Shown: positions 12,557-24,352 of the stretch, one piece after another
How positions within the stretch are numbered: the stretch's first letter is position 1
Layout of the letters: every line of letters begins with the position of its first letter
Assembly: GCA_947179485.1 (NCBI GenBank)
Contig: OX359245.1
Coordinates: forward strand, 41,279,067 to 41,343,066
Direction of reading: 5' to 3'
Source: Allacma fusca
Taxonomy: Eukaryota; Arthropoda; Collembola; Symphypleona; Sminthuridae
DNA length: 64,000 bases
Translations under genes and position numbers: made by a program
Notes under the pieces: model-generated
Seen by the model: only the letters and a program-made list of their open reading frames with translations
The model's database searches: none
Told to the model about the DNA's origin: nothing

Positions 12557-13620
12557 ATAATCCGGGTAGTTAGACCCGGATTATTGAGCGAGACCCCGGG
12601 ATGGTTGCCCATGACAATGTCAAAGCCCTTGTTACTGTATAATGCTTTGCTGGTATTGGTATACATATACACCGCATATAAGGCATAAGCCATTAAACCT
12701 TTTTAATGATCATTTGTACTCGTAAGCCTATAAAGCGCGTTTATGTGAGGGAGGGAAGCTTTAAAATCCTTTCATCATCTTCAAATCCTTATAAATTAAT
12801 GGCCTAGGCATGGAGTTTGTGGCTATTAAAATTCGCGCTCTACTCTTAAGATCAGCCCGCAAGATTTAGGCATACAGTAAGCCCCAGACTGGGCTTGATT
12901 CGAAAGCCGTTTAGCCTCTACACTTTTCTGCTGTTATGTGTTAATTTAAAGTTTGGCGTGCTCATTTCACTATATATCAAGCCGCTGTGTACTATATTAT
13001 TTCACTATATAGCCAAGCAAGTCGGTGGTATATACAGCAAGCCGAGAACCACAGCGGGCTGAAGCTGAAACTCTGTCGCGCAGAGGAGAGCTTTTTCAGC
13101 TCGCTCAGCTCGCTGTGCTTCTCGGCATATACCAACTGCTTGCAGCCTATACTGGAAGCTCGCAATATTACACAATTTTAGATTATCACTTAAAAGCGCT
13201 AATCATAATTATTATAAACATTAGACATAAATAATCTAATTTTGCTTAAATTAAGTCTGATAGTGATCTTTAGTGGGCCGGAGGCTGTTATCCCATAATT
13301 TTTTGATGAAATACCAACTATCCATGTATATGAAACGAATTGTTAGTCTTACAGTTAATAGTTCACATGTCTTATATAAGATTACTTTACCCGGCGAAGC
13401 GGGACATTAATATTAAGCCTTCTCGACAGGCCTTGATACGGGATCTATAGCCATTTAAGGTTTTGTGAATACTCTCACAATTCTCAAGTAATTTTACTAG
13501 TTATAGTATTAAGATGCTGCTGCAAGGGAATGTGTAGAACGCTAAATATTGTTTTGATCCCTGAATTAAAATACTAGCCTTATTCAAACGAATGTCAATA
13601 TATACATGTACATTATAATA
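12557..13620. other. Non-coding stretch inside the 3.9-kb unit
   Basis: Contains a small perfect palindrome at about 12557-12580 (arms AATCCGGGT and ACCCGGATT) and a GC-richer patch at 13030-13150 with repeated agctcgctcagctcgct words. No gene recognised. Confidence 0.4.
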
Positions 13621-13888
13621 CATTTTGCTACCTTATGCGTTTAGATACCATATACGTATAGATGATTATACGTTTAGATACCTTATACGTTTAGCTGATT
13701 TTGCGTATTGAGCTTATACGTTTAGCTGTTATACGTTTAGCTTTTATGCGTTTAGAGGTGTAATCATTTTATCTATACTTGTAGGCATACATAAACAACT
13801 CCTGGCAGGATTATTCCTAATTGATGTCCAGAAATGAAGGGAGGTGGTACACCCCAATCTATTATATGAATACGGTATTTAAAGCCTC

Positions 13889-15230
13889 ACAAGTAAACAC
13901 TTTTTGGTGCCCCCTCCAGATTTTCAAAATTCCACCAAAACTAGTTTGCTCATACCCTGAGTACTACTTTTAGACACATCTGCCATCTGAAAAATCCTTT
14001 GTGGTTTAAAAAATAATTGGCGCGAAGTCAATTTGTAAAAATTAAAAACTCGAAATATTAAATGGCATTTAATATGGAGAATTGTAAGTTCGCCAATACC
14101 TGTAAAAAGCTGACGTTTTATGTGAAACAGTTTTCCGTTTCCCAGTAATCTGCGGTATGCATATATTAAGGACATAAAGTTTAAGAATGGATTGTATGGT
14201 TGACAGTAACCAATGCTGCAATTATTTGGCAACTATATACACTCGTCCCCGGACAGGAAAAACAATTTCAACTAAAAATGAATATTCGTAATAAATTATT
14301 TGGAACTCCTTTTATCAAATACCATTATGGAACACACTTTCTTGAATAATGTTTGCTACAGCTGTGCCCCATTATGCACAGTTCCATTGGGCATAAATTG
14401 TTTGAGCTTGGGGCTAAACGGGGTTATTACGATATATGGCATTGCTGCTCGGAATTTACGAATATGGTAAGAGTAAAAATCATCGATCCGCGTTTATTTA
14501 AGGCTGTTATTTGTGGCGCCAGCTACATCTTTCCTTACTTTATTATTGTAGTATATTGAGCTCATTTATAAAATTACTGTTACGAATTTGTGAAAAAGCA
14601 AAAATTAAATTTAAATTAACAAAGTAAAATAAAATGTGCGTACAGCTTTAATTTTTTTGCACATGAACACGCCGACCAATTTCAATCTATAACGACCTTG
14701 TACGAGTTTTAGCAATGTTAACCAAAATTGTAAACGAAATTAGTCGATTCGTTTCGAAGAAAAACTAAGAGACATTCAGACGAACACTATTTAATAAGAA
14801 GGCTGACGCTGCCCTAAAAACGGAAAGGATCAATTATTTTTCACACATATACTTATATACGCTATAGATTGCTGTCAGTCCTACAAAATGTCCATTCAAA
14901 TTCTAATATACGCATTTAGCTGATTATAGTGTTGTCAGAAGAGCTAGCAAATTACTCGGAAACGGAAACCTGGTTCACAAATAGCTTCAACTTTTTATAT
15001 GTACAGGGGGTGGGGTACGTGCAACTTACAATTCTCCAAGTTAAATACCATTTAATATTTTGAGTTTTGAATTTCGGGACAAATTGACTTCGCCTCAATA
15101 TTTTTTAAAAAACCACAACGGATTTTTCAGGTGGCAGATGTGTCTTAAAGTAGTACTCAGGGTATGAGCGAACTATCCTTATGGTGGAATTTTGAAAATC
15201 TGGAGGGGGCACCAAAAAATGTTTACTTGT
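13889..15230. mobile_element. Element with about 200-bp terminal inverted repeats
   Basis: The left arm (13889-14093) starts ACAAGTAAACACTTTTTGG and continues gccccctccagattttcaaaattcc; the right arm (about 15029-15230) is its inverted, diverged copy (same blocks, for example ccctgagtactac and cagatgtgtc). Long inverted repeats without coding sequence fit a foldback or MITE-like element. The central part contains another repeat (14513-14815). Peptides readable in the left arm on the minus strand are repeat-derived. Confidence 0.7.
14513..14815. mobile_element. Repeat nested in the 13889-15230 element, copy 1
   Basis: Colinear with 41052-41413: both begin near gtggcg..cagct followed by ctttcctta(c), share tgtagtat.ttgagctcattta, the caatttcaatc..taacga block, and end ggctgacgc..ccctaaaaa. 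The ends are inverted to each other (GGTGGCG.CAGC type), so this is a short TIR element present twice in the window. Confidence 0.55.
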
Positions 15231-15748
15231 CAATGATGATTCAAACTTGTTCACTGACATACGAGAAACGCAGTTATGTACATATATATACATATATATA
15301 TATATATACTATATTATAAACAGGGTTGAAAATTGGAATCGGAATCGAAAAAGAATCGAAAAATTTAAAGTATTGGAATCGGAATTAAAAATACTGCAAA
15401 ATTAGGTATTGGAATTCTAATCGGAATTGGAAATTAAGTATCGGTATTGGTATTAGAATTTAATGATATTCCAATGAATTCCAATTCCATTTCTGATATT
15501 ACATTGTATGGCCATAAAGAGCCCTTTACGACCTTTTATATAGTACCTTTACATTTTAGATTTTACTCTTCTACATGGTTTTTTGCGTAAATAGTTCTTT
15601 ATCGTAGTAATGAAAATGGAAAGAAAGGCAGAATCATTTGTTTATGATTACTACGACTACAATAGAAATGTAGAAATACAACAAAAAATGAAAGACATGT
15701 TCCAACGTATTCTGTGGAACAACTATGGACCGTACAAGGGACAAATGA

Positions 15749-15955
15749 ATTAATTTGTTCAAGCGGTGGAATGATTCAGAATTTTCTGAAAGTCTCCAGC
15801 AAGTGACATTTGCAATCTTGAGCATTCCAGCAACTTAGGTTACTGTGGGAAGACTTTTTTCTGCATTACGTTTAATTTAAAACTATAACCTAGGAGGACT
15901 ACCGCAGGAATCCCTGCAAAACATTGTTTGTTCGAGTAAACAAACAGTTTAAATG
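15749..15955 (+). pseudogene. hAT transposase C-terminal remnant
   Basis: In one plus frame the translation shows the hallmark of the hAT C-terminal dimerisation region: ILSIPAT followed, after an in-frame stop, by VTVGRLFSALRLI, another stop, then NYNLGGLPQESLQNIV. Active hAT transposases have an uninterrupted version of this block. At least two stop codons and the insertion at 15964 make it non-functional. It ties the word-array elements of this window to the hAT superfamily. Confidence 0.75.
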
Positions 15956-15963
15956 ACGTGGTC

Positions 15964-16917
15964 TAGAGGTTCCAATGTGTTCAACATTTTTGTTCCGTAG
16001 GAAATTCCGTTCCGTTCCGAAACCTACAGAAAATATTGTTCCCGGTTCCGTTCCGATTTTCGGGACATCGGAACATTTTAACTGAAATCGTTCGGAACAA
16101 GGAAGTAAAGTTTAGTTTCCGTCACAGTTTGTGTTCCGTTCCGGATTGTGCTAATTTTTCTGTTCCGAATCCGTTCCGTTCCGAAGCATCCCGGAATTTT
16201 TCACAGGTACTTACATGAAATGCAATATTATATTACCTGTAATATTTCTACAACTATAATGATGTACAATTATGGTATTTGATTATAAATCATTTCTATT
16301 CTGTATTTTAAAATACGGATTTTAGGACAATTATGATATTATTATAATTATGGAACGGCAATCAATAATTGAAATAACGAGCTGTACTACTTGAAAGTGC
16401 ACATTTTCTTTGCAATAAATTGCATTTTTTCGATAGTAAAAGCGCTAAGCCAAGCCTTAAAGCAAATAAAATTAGCTATGCTTCCGTTAATTTTTATGGA
16501 AATCGATACTTATATTATATATCTGCAATTTCGCGGGCTTCGCGAAAATTTATGCAAATTAAATCGTTAACTTTATCCATCCAACACCGTTATTTTGCAA
16601 ATAAAGCATGCTTGCAAGCCAGAGCGATAAGAAACATGTTTCTATTTTTGTTGAACGATGGCGCGACACTTCTGAAACAGCAACGGGATCGGATCGGAAC
16701 GGAACATATCAATTCCGCCTTCCGATTATATAAATTATACGTGACATTTTTCGTACCGATTCTCTGAACCGTTCCGGTTCCGAAATCATCGGTACAAGTG
16801 CTCATGTTCCGGTTTTGTCCCGATTCAATGACGGAACCAAAAATAATGTCCCAAAATTGTTCCGTTCCGTTTCCGAACACGGCACTTCGGGATTTTGGAA
16901 ACCCGAAGGAAGCTCTA
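15964..16917. mobile_element. Nested hAT-type element, gttccgttccg-word family
   Basis: Ends are TAGAGGTTCC (left) and TAGAGCTTCC (right, reverse complement). A perfect 8-bp target duplication ACGTGGTC flanks it (15956-15963 and 16918-16925). Both subterminal parts are arrays of gttccgttccga words, inverted to each other. It sits inside the element at 15321-17149. The 115-codon frame at 16420-16767 lies in its unique centre and looks like chance. Confidence 0.88.
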
Positions 16918-17157
16918 ACGTGGTCGAATATGACTTAAAAATAACAAAAATAACAATAAATTATAGGTTAGATGCATAGATTTGGAATTGGAATCGGAAT
17001 TATTTAAAAGTATCTATTTGAATTAATTGGTATCGGAATTCAAAATTAATTATTTGGATGCATCGGAATCGGAATCTAAATTGAAATTAAATTTAAGCAG
17101 GCATTGTAATTGGAATCTGAATTTTTATTTTTCCGATATTTCATCCCTGATTGTAAT

Positions 17158-18200
17158 CGATGCGTAATTAGTGTTTACTGCTAGACTCGTGTTGTTCTAC
17201 ATCAATTAATGAACTGGGTGTTTGTCCGATCGCCGGCAAGCAACATATGATTATTGTAGAGGGTACCAACAAAGGTTTTATGCATTGCAGAATAGTTAGT
17301 CCATTAAAAAAATGACTGTAGCATATATTTGTTTCCCACAACCAAATCAGAATGATAATACTATAATTTTTAAAATTGAAATAGTTAATTTCACAATACT
17401 TGAAAACATGTTTAAAAAAAGAATCGTCTACATGTTTACTTTTAAAATTTGTCGTAACCAGTTGAATAATCACAAACAAAATATTTTTTTAAATTCCATG
17501 CTTGTTTTCATTGACCCAGGTAAAATAACCATTTAATTAATGTTGTTTGGGGAGTTCTTGAGGCTATATTTGGTGTAATCCTGGTGCAACAATGGCTGTT
17601 TGCACAATCGCTTCTTTTAAAGAACAGGAATAACCACGACATCAATGATCAAATCCATAAAGTACGAAATATGGCATTGGTTACCCTTGATTAATTTGAC
17701 CAAACCTAAAAATACAATTCCAACGTATGACTAGAAGTAACGACATACATTGATCTTTTCGCGGTCCTTGTCACATTTATCAACATGTTTTGGTTTATGA
17801 CCAAATTTGCAATACATTTGGTTCTGCCCTTCAAATTGTGGCTTAAAAATTAAATATAGTGTCTAAATATTTTTCCGCAAAATGTTTTTAACAAAATTAA
17901 GCCACATTGAAATCAACAATATGAAGGTACACATTTGCAAACATGCTGCTATTTATTGTACTTGTGATGACCAATTTAAATAACTAATGATGAATATAAT
18001 TAACATGAATAAATGATTCACCCAAAACCAGTCATTAAACCTAATACACAGGTAGTACTTAAAATTTAGAAGTGAAACGAAGAGAATACCCATTCAGTGA
18101 AACCAGCATGCAACACAAATTAAATGAAACGGCGTCCACAAAAGGAATAAACATTAAATGCGAGGGAGGGGTAAAGTGGCACACTTGTCATATATATACC
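17158..18200. other. Intergenic, no feature recognised
   Basis: AT-rich DNA between two hAT-type elements. Short open frames overlap each other on both strands and resemble no family I know. Confidence 0.35.
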
Positions 18201-18208
18201 TCCCTAAC

Positions 18209-19342
18209 CAGTGCTGCGTTCGGGTCAAGTAATGTAAAAACTTGACCATGAACTAAATTTTCTAAGACCCGAATTTGATCAAGTAGTTACAGTTCCAAAC
18301 TTGACTTGAACTTGACTTGACCATGACTTGAACATGACTTGAACTTGGTAATTCAAGTTAAGTATCACAAGAAATAAAATATTTCCACAACATTTTTTGA
18401 GCATGCATCGGCAAATTATTTCCTTCAGACTGAAAACCAAAACGCATTCAGAAAACAATTTAAATACTATTTTTTATTCAAAACCATTCGAGGACACCCT
18501 TTAGCATATACTGAATACCGTAGTCATATATAAGGGACAGTACAATTTATAAAGGAATTTCCCTTACAAGAAACGTCTAATGGTGTAAATGAAAGTGGGG
18601 GTCAAACAAATGCATCCGACAAATTGATACATTCCTTATTAGCTGATGTCTTCTAATGGCCCTCACTGTATATCCTTATTATATGATGTCAAATGTTTTT
18701 TAATGTTCATATATGTATAAATGCATATACCTATTTGAGCATTCCCAGTACTCTTAACTTAATACTTAATAAAGTACGATAGTATTTACTTGTTTATTAA
18801 ATGATTTTTGTAATGGGCTAGCCAAGCTCATTTTATATTGGAATTTATTTACATAACTAATAATTCTAAGCAACAAAACAAATTATCAAGATAATTCTTT
18901 AATTTCATAGAGAGGACACTGCAACAACTAACAATGTCAGTTAATAGAAACCTTCATAAAACGGACTCTGGTTTTGAATTTGATTACTTTGATTTACAAC
19001 ATGCGAAAACAAAATACCCTAAACATGACAAGAAATTGGATTGGGATTTTGAAATTGCTTCCGTCCTTCACCGCATGCGCTATCTAAAATTACTTGAACT
19101 TGACCATGAAATCTCAAGTTCATGGTCAAGTTTTTTCTTTCCATTACTTGACCCTGAACTTGACTTGTGGTTCAAGTAAATTTGTCTTACTTGTACTTGA
19201 ACTTGACTTGTTTTGGAATGTCATGGTCAAGTCGAGTACGTACTTGAACTTGACCCGAATGATTCAAGTAAAAAAATTGGTCAACTTGAACCTGACGCGA
19301 ACTTGAAAACTCAAGTATTACTTGAACTTGTCCGCAGCACTG
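18209..19342. mobile_element. hAT-type MITE, ACTTGAAC-word family, complete
   Basis: The termini are CAGTGCTGCGTTCGGG (left) and CAGTGCTGCGGACAAG (right, reverse complement). A perfect 8-bp target duplication TCCCTAAC lies at 18201-18208 and 19343-19350. Subterminal DNA (18230-18360 and 19090-19335) is a mixture of acttgaac, cttgaccat and acttgaccc words. No transposase is present. This is the reference copy for the partial element at 540-1125 and for the satellite-bearing one at 30879-36221. Confidence 0.92.
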
Positions 19343-19610
19343 TCCCTAACCTCATAAATATAGACAAGCGAGTGTAACTTTTACTTAACTTTATATATAT
19401 ACGCAGGAATTGGCAGGTTATTTTAAATTGGAACTTGTATAAGAAATCCACAACGTTATTGATTAATGATTTATTTATAATCCAATTTGAATCCCAATCA
19501 ACCTTAAACTAAGACACTAGGCCAGATAATTGTATACTTAAAAAATCACAAGTCGAACACTTCCGCTTCAGAAAGCATTACCATGTTCGCGCGACTAACT
19601 GTTAGTTTAA

Positions 19611-19650
19611 TATAAAATCGTGAAACAGTGCCAGTGTTGAGGCAGTGTTC
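19611..19650 (+). promoter_or_regulatory. Core promoter of receptor copy B
   Basis: TATAAAA at 19611-19617 is followed 31 bp later by GGCAGTG (from 19641), an arthropod-style initiator. The TATA-to-ATG distance is 79 bp, identical in copy C, and the whole stretch is conserved between B and C. Confidence 0.6.
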
Positions 19651-19689
19651 AAAACGTTTTAACAAATCATTGTTATTGCTTCCTTCACA

Positions 19690-21081
19690 ATGTTAGGAAA
19701 CTTCATTGAGTTTTCCATTTTTTGCAACTTCAAACTAATCTGCTTTCTTAAAACCGTACCCTGGAATTTCAGTTTTGGGCAACGACTACTATCGACTCCA
19801 AAATCTGTGTTCCGTAATAAATTCATTATTTTCCAAGGAGTCCTTGTTACGGGATATTTCTTTCATTCAATTTACATGTTGTATTTTCTTCAAAGTATCA
19901 ATGCCGGGTCTCTGGGAATTGTAAGTCAACTGAACAATTCTATATCGATTCTTTCTTCAACTGTTTTTTTCCTCAATTGGAGCATTCATCGCGAGGATAT
20001 CGCATTGCTCTGCAACAGGATGGCGGAATTTAACAGTATGTAACAATCGTAAATTAGTTTTCGTTGTTATATCAGAAAAAAGAATTTAATGAATTTAATT
20101 TAAAAAGATCAATGTAACTGTCACGCAGAAAAATTTGAGACTTTTCCATTGAACATGGGGAAAGCATTCACAGATCCACTGGATATAAAACGATTTTTAA
20201 GAACCCTGGCTCCAACCTACTTCTTGATGGTTACGTCTATGTCAAATTTTGTAATATCATTTGAATACATGGAGGGATTCCCCGGTGCCATCACATATTT
20301 GCTGCCGACATATCTGCAAACCAACTTTATCCGACTTTGGATTGTGGTCATTCATTTGATCATTTCCTTTACAAGGTCATTCTGTTGGTTTTTCGGTTTG
20401 ACATTTCAAGCATATTATTTGAGTAGCATTGGTGTTTGGATGAGCATGATTGCGTAAGTTATCAGGTCTTTAAATTCATTATTCCACAATTTATTCTACA
20501 TTTTCCTTTGATACACACAGTAGCAAACGCTTTGATGTACAGAACGGTGTTACTAGAGGTGTGACTTCAATTTTGTATGACATCGTATTATTAATATTAG
20601 AAACGGCACACCCGGTACCTACGACGATTCCATGGAACGGATGAAAATCTATCGCAGTCTACAGCTACTCGTCATTCATTTCAATCAGCGCTGCTTGGTA
20701 ACTGTACTCATGACTAAAATATCGTGCACAATTTGTGGCATTTTTAGCCTGTTCATTCTCATCAAATTCGGGAGAGATTTGGACGTTCCTGGGATTCTAT
20801 TCACGGTGTGGCTAATGGTCGTATGCGTCGGTATGATGCCGCTTCTGTATGAAAAGTTATTCAGGATTCGAGTCTTCTCCCTCGAGTGCCAGCGGCAGGT
20901 TCTAATGGGAACTGATAAAATTCAAAATGTGAAACAGCGAAATGAGGTTAAGCGAATGGCAATATCATTGCCACCAACAGGAATAAAATGCAGCAATTAC
21001 TATTACTTGGACCAGTCATTTACACCTGAGTTTGTGTCACATGTAGTAGAATATACCATAAATTTGCTTCTCACATTTTGA
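19690..21081 (+). CDS. Gustatory-receptor-like 7TM chemoreceptor, copy B, 383 aa
   Basis: Exons are 19690-20035, 20129-20453 and 20601-21081, with the same lengths and phases as copy A (346/325/481 nt). The reading frame is intact, with GTATGT and GTAAGT donors. The start is the ATG followed by LGNFIEF, the same as in A and C, 79 bp after the TATA box. About seven replacements from copy A fall in exon 1, four in exon 2 and nine in exon 3, five of the last clustered in the intracellular-looking stretch after GTDKIQ. The C-terminus EYTINLLLTF is unchanged. Expected role: sensory-neuron chemoreceptor channel. A complete hAT MITE ends about 350 bp upstream and could influence expression; that is inference. 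Confidence 0.82.
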
Positions 21082-22076
21082 GTACCGAGTTCTGGTAAGG
21101 CAACAAGCACAGTATTTAAGTTTTGGCGAATTTATATTTGGACAGATATCGCTTTATCTACATTTAAAATTTACAACCGCTTGATGACCCCTTGTGCAGC
21201 TTGTGCATGTTATTGATAGATTGAAGAACCTTTGCTAACCACAAGGAGTCACTTTTGTTGATAAACGATTTGGATGTGCTCCATAAGTATATTTTGGTAA
21301 TGGGAGACTAGCCCATGTAGATGCAGTCAATTATTCAAATGCAAGATCTCAACTCCAACGATGAATAATATCAGTTGTTAATTGTAATTCAATGTTTAGT
21401 CAAAGATTTAGATATATTAGGTGCACTGAGTAAAAGGAATCGTTGTTGCAATAACAAATTGTATCAATCTTACTGTTTTGCGCTTACAATTTGGCCACTC
21501 GCAAGCAATCCGTTCTTTTAAGAACGTTGAAATTATCCTTACAGTTGGAATCTTATAATATAACAATAGTTTGCTCCCAGACCTTAAACTAGATATGAAC
21601 ACGTATATATATATGTATATGCTGAAAAACTCATTACTGAAAATTAAGGCATAGCATTTATATTGGAATCACAGAATAACAGGATTGTAATTCTACATGT
21701 TTTACTATAAATACTGTAGTTGATCCAGTTGATGTGGTCTTTAAGTAGTTTTTAACCCATTTAATTGGTGATAAAGATAATGAAGTAGCGCCAATATATT
21801 TATTCTAACTCTGAAACGCAGTGATTGAAGTAGAGGCATTTTTGTATTCTCTCTCTCAGGCAGTAAAAATCTCCACGGTCAATGAAATAGCATATAAAAG
21901 GGTATTATGTAACGAGAAGGTGAATCGGAAAACAATTTTATGCTTAACATGATCTTTCACAGATTTTGTATGCCTTGCACAGAGAGTTAATCTTGAACAA
22001 GCTAGAAACTGGTAACATATATTTGCAATGCTTTAAATAAAAAAAAAGTTAAAAAAAAATAACTTTTAAACTTTTA
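21082..22076. other. 3' flank of copy B and unannotated spacer
   Basis: 21082-21470 is the duplicated flank shared with copy A. The rest is AT-rich with an A-tract at about 22040-22062 and no recognised feature. Confidence 0.5.
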
Positions 22077-22084
22077 TGTTATAC

Positions 22085-23200
22085 TAGGGAAGCTCATGGG
22101 AACAGGACCAACCCGGGTATTTGGGTACAGGAACAGGAACAGGTCCAAAATGGGTACAGTTTAAAAGTTCCCAATTGTAACAGGAACAATACAGGTACTT
22201 TTATTTTGTACCCAGAAACCCGTGACCACAATCACAAACAGGTACAGGAACGAAAGTCGTTCCTGTTTGTGTGTTCCCAATAGGAACAGGTCCACACTGT
22301 GGAATGACCCATATTAAAACGTATGGACCCGGGTACTTTGACTTTTTTGAACTTCGATCATTTTCAAAGCACCAATGAACGCTCGAAATGAATTTTGAGC
22401 ATAGCCTGATTGTAAGAATGCGAAAATTGTGCATGCATGGCTATGATTATCATTTGCCATGCTCGTTAGTTGCTTTAAAACTAATTACCCCATTGGACTT
22501 ATTTTGCATTAAAGTAAGTAGTTCAGTTTAAACATAGATTCAACAAACAATTCCATTGAAATAAATCTTGATAGTGACCACAATAGTGATGCAGAAGAAA
22601 ATGTGAACTCAAAACAAAGGTCTGACGTGTAGTCATTATAAATATGACAAGAAAAATCTAAAATTCCAGTGCAATTACTGCAGGTAGGTTTTATTGTAAT
22701 ATAAATGTAGTAATAAAAAATTATTTATTTATTTCCACTGGAAACATTCGGAAGCATTTACACAGATAAACTTAGCAGCAAAAAAGCTTAAAAGTAAAGT
22801 TGCTCTTCCGCCCTTAAAAGTAATAAACAAGTTACGGTACAATAATTATTTTATAGTACAAAAATATGCAGGAACAATGAAATTATTTATTGAAAAAGCA
22901 AAAAAATAGTAAAAAACGTTTAGCGTAAATTCATATGTTTAAACTAAAGTACCCGGGGACGCACCCGGGTACTTGCATAACTTTTGGGAATGGGTACACG
23001 TTTTGGGTACTTTTCAGGAACGGGTACAATTTCAGGAACAGGTACAAGATTCTGGAAGTGTGAACAGGTACAGGAACGGAAAATTTGTACCTGCAAAATT
23101 TTAGCATAGGTACAGGAACATAAATTTTGTACCTGTATTTATGGGTTTGTGTTCAGGAACAGGAACAGGAACCAAGTTTTTGTACCTTTGCGCTTCCCTA
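22085..23200. mobile_element. hAT-type MITE, ggtacaggaacagg-word family
   Basis: The inverted ends TAGGGAAGC (22085) and GCTTCCCTA (to 23200) are flanked by a perfect 8-bp target duplication TGTTATAC (22077-22084 and 23201-23208). Both subterminal regions are arrays of gggtacaggaacagg words in opposite orientation; the centre is unique AT-rich DNA without coding capacity. Confidence 0.92.
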
Positions 23201-23208
23201 TGTTATAC

Positions 23209-24071
23209 CTCCAAGCTCAAAATAAGAAGGATTTTTGAAAATATGATGAGTACATGATACCTTATAGTCCCTCAAAACGCTATTTCATTTCTTCCTTGTT
23301 TCAAATCAATGTTAGCATTCGTAAGATTATTTGCACTATCTCTATATATGTACATAAGAGCAATTGTAGCTGAGTAAAAGCTTGCCCCAAAATTTGGAAC
23401 ACTGTGATGACTATCTTGAACTCTTACATCACGATTGCGAAAAAGGTAATTAAATATGATAATCATTTTTCGGTTGTTGATTAAATGTGAGCAACAGCAA
23501 TTATTACATATCCCCAATGTACCTAACGTGCCTAAATTATTGACTACTCAGAGGCCCACTTTCGAGTTAGCAACCACTATATAAAACAGTGAACCTATCT
23601 ATCTAAACTTTTGACTTCAAAGAATATCACCTTGCGGTTACTGTAGTAAAATCATTTGGGGGTTTTGAATTCAAACTTTTACATAATAATCAACCATAGA
23701 AATGCCACATTGCGTAAAGCAAAAACTATTACATCTACACACACATTAACACATCTAACAATTAATTTTTAGCCTAAGGACATGTATAAGTTTGAATAAA
23801 CTCGTCTAATTTAATAATCATTATTATTTATACAGGTAAATTTGGAAAACAGAATGTATACATGGGTTGATCACCACAATCGACAACATTCTGTACCATG
23901 GGATTAAACGATAAGCTGACAGATCAGCTCAATCCGCGTAAAAAACCTCAAAGTGTCCATTTAGTTTCATATAGCAAATTCTAAATTTTCGGATAAAAAA
24001 TTTGACTATTCACGTGCTTTCTACGCTTACTTGGGTTCATTGGTACGGATTCCAATGGTTGGAATCCAATT
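23209..24071. other. Intergenic, no feature recognised
   Basis: AT-rich spacer. A minus-strand frame at 23272-23517 has no recognisable motif and no supporting splice or start context. Confidence 0.35.
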
Positions 24072-24352
24072 GGTCCGGACAGAGCATTGAAAAATTCTTA
24101 TTTTTTTCTGAAAATATAAAATAAAATACATTTCAAATAAAAGCCAAAATACCAAATAAAAATACCCCTGTTAATTTTATGAAAATGCAAAGTAAAAATA
24201 CATTATGTTGTGGGTTATTCAAAATACAAAATACTGTAATTCAAATACCTTTCTCAAGGTACAATGCTTTCATTCACCTCGATGATCACAGTTATAGAAA
24301 AACATGCTTTTTAAAAACATCCTCAGAAAGTGAAGCCCTTCTTGGTACTAAA

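Larger units (their letters stand above)
9896..13758. mobile_element. 3.9-kb unit bounded by inverted arrays of an 11-bp TAAACGYATAA motif
   Basis: The left array (9896-10085) and right array (13629-13758) are both built of taaacgcataa/taaacgtataa words and are inverted to each other. The outermost 45-50 bp align well when one is reverse-complemented: CCTAGATAAACGCATAAAGA against CCTCTAAACGCATAAAAG, then ctaaacgtataacagc in both. That is the arrangement of terminal inverted repeats made of tandem transposase-site-like words. No flanking duplication is visible and no transposase is readable inside. The interior hosts several smaller elements. Two independent arrays in opposite orientation remain an alternative. 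Confidence 0.5.
15321..17149. mobile_element. hAT-type element, ggaatcggaatt-word family, with transposase remnant
   Basis: The termini CAGGGTTGAAAATTGG (left) and CAGGGATGAAATATCGG (right, reverse complement) are typical hAT ends. Flanking octamers attataaa and attgtaat agree at 6 of 8 positions. Subterminal DNA on both sides consists of ggaatcggaattggaat words. The middle carries a decayed hAT transposase C-terminus (15749-15955). A second element with a perfect target duplication (15964-16917) has inserted into it and splits the remnant. Confidence 0.8.

Noticed and set aside
12873-12912. Possible tRNA-like sequence (cagactgggcttgattcgaaag)
   Set aside because: It has a GATTCGAAA piece resembling a TψC loop, but no cloverleaf can be completed around it.
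16420-16767. 115-codon plus frame
   Set aside because: It lies wholly in the unique centre of a nested MITE, with no recognisable motif and overlapping frames on the other strand.
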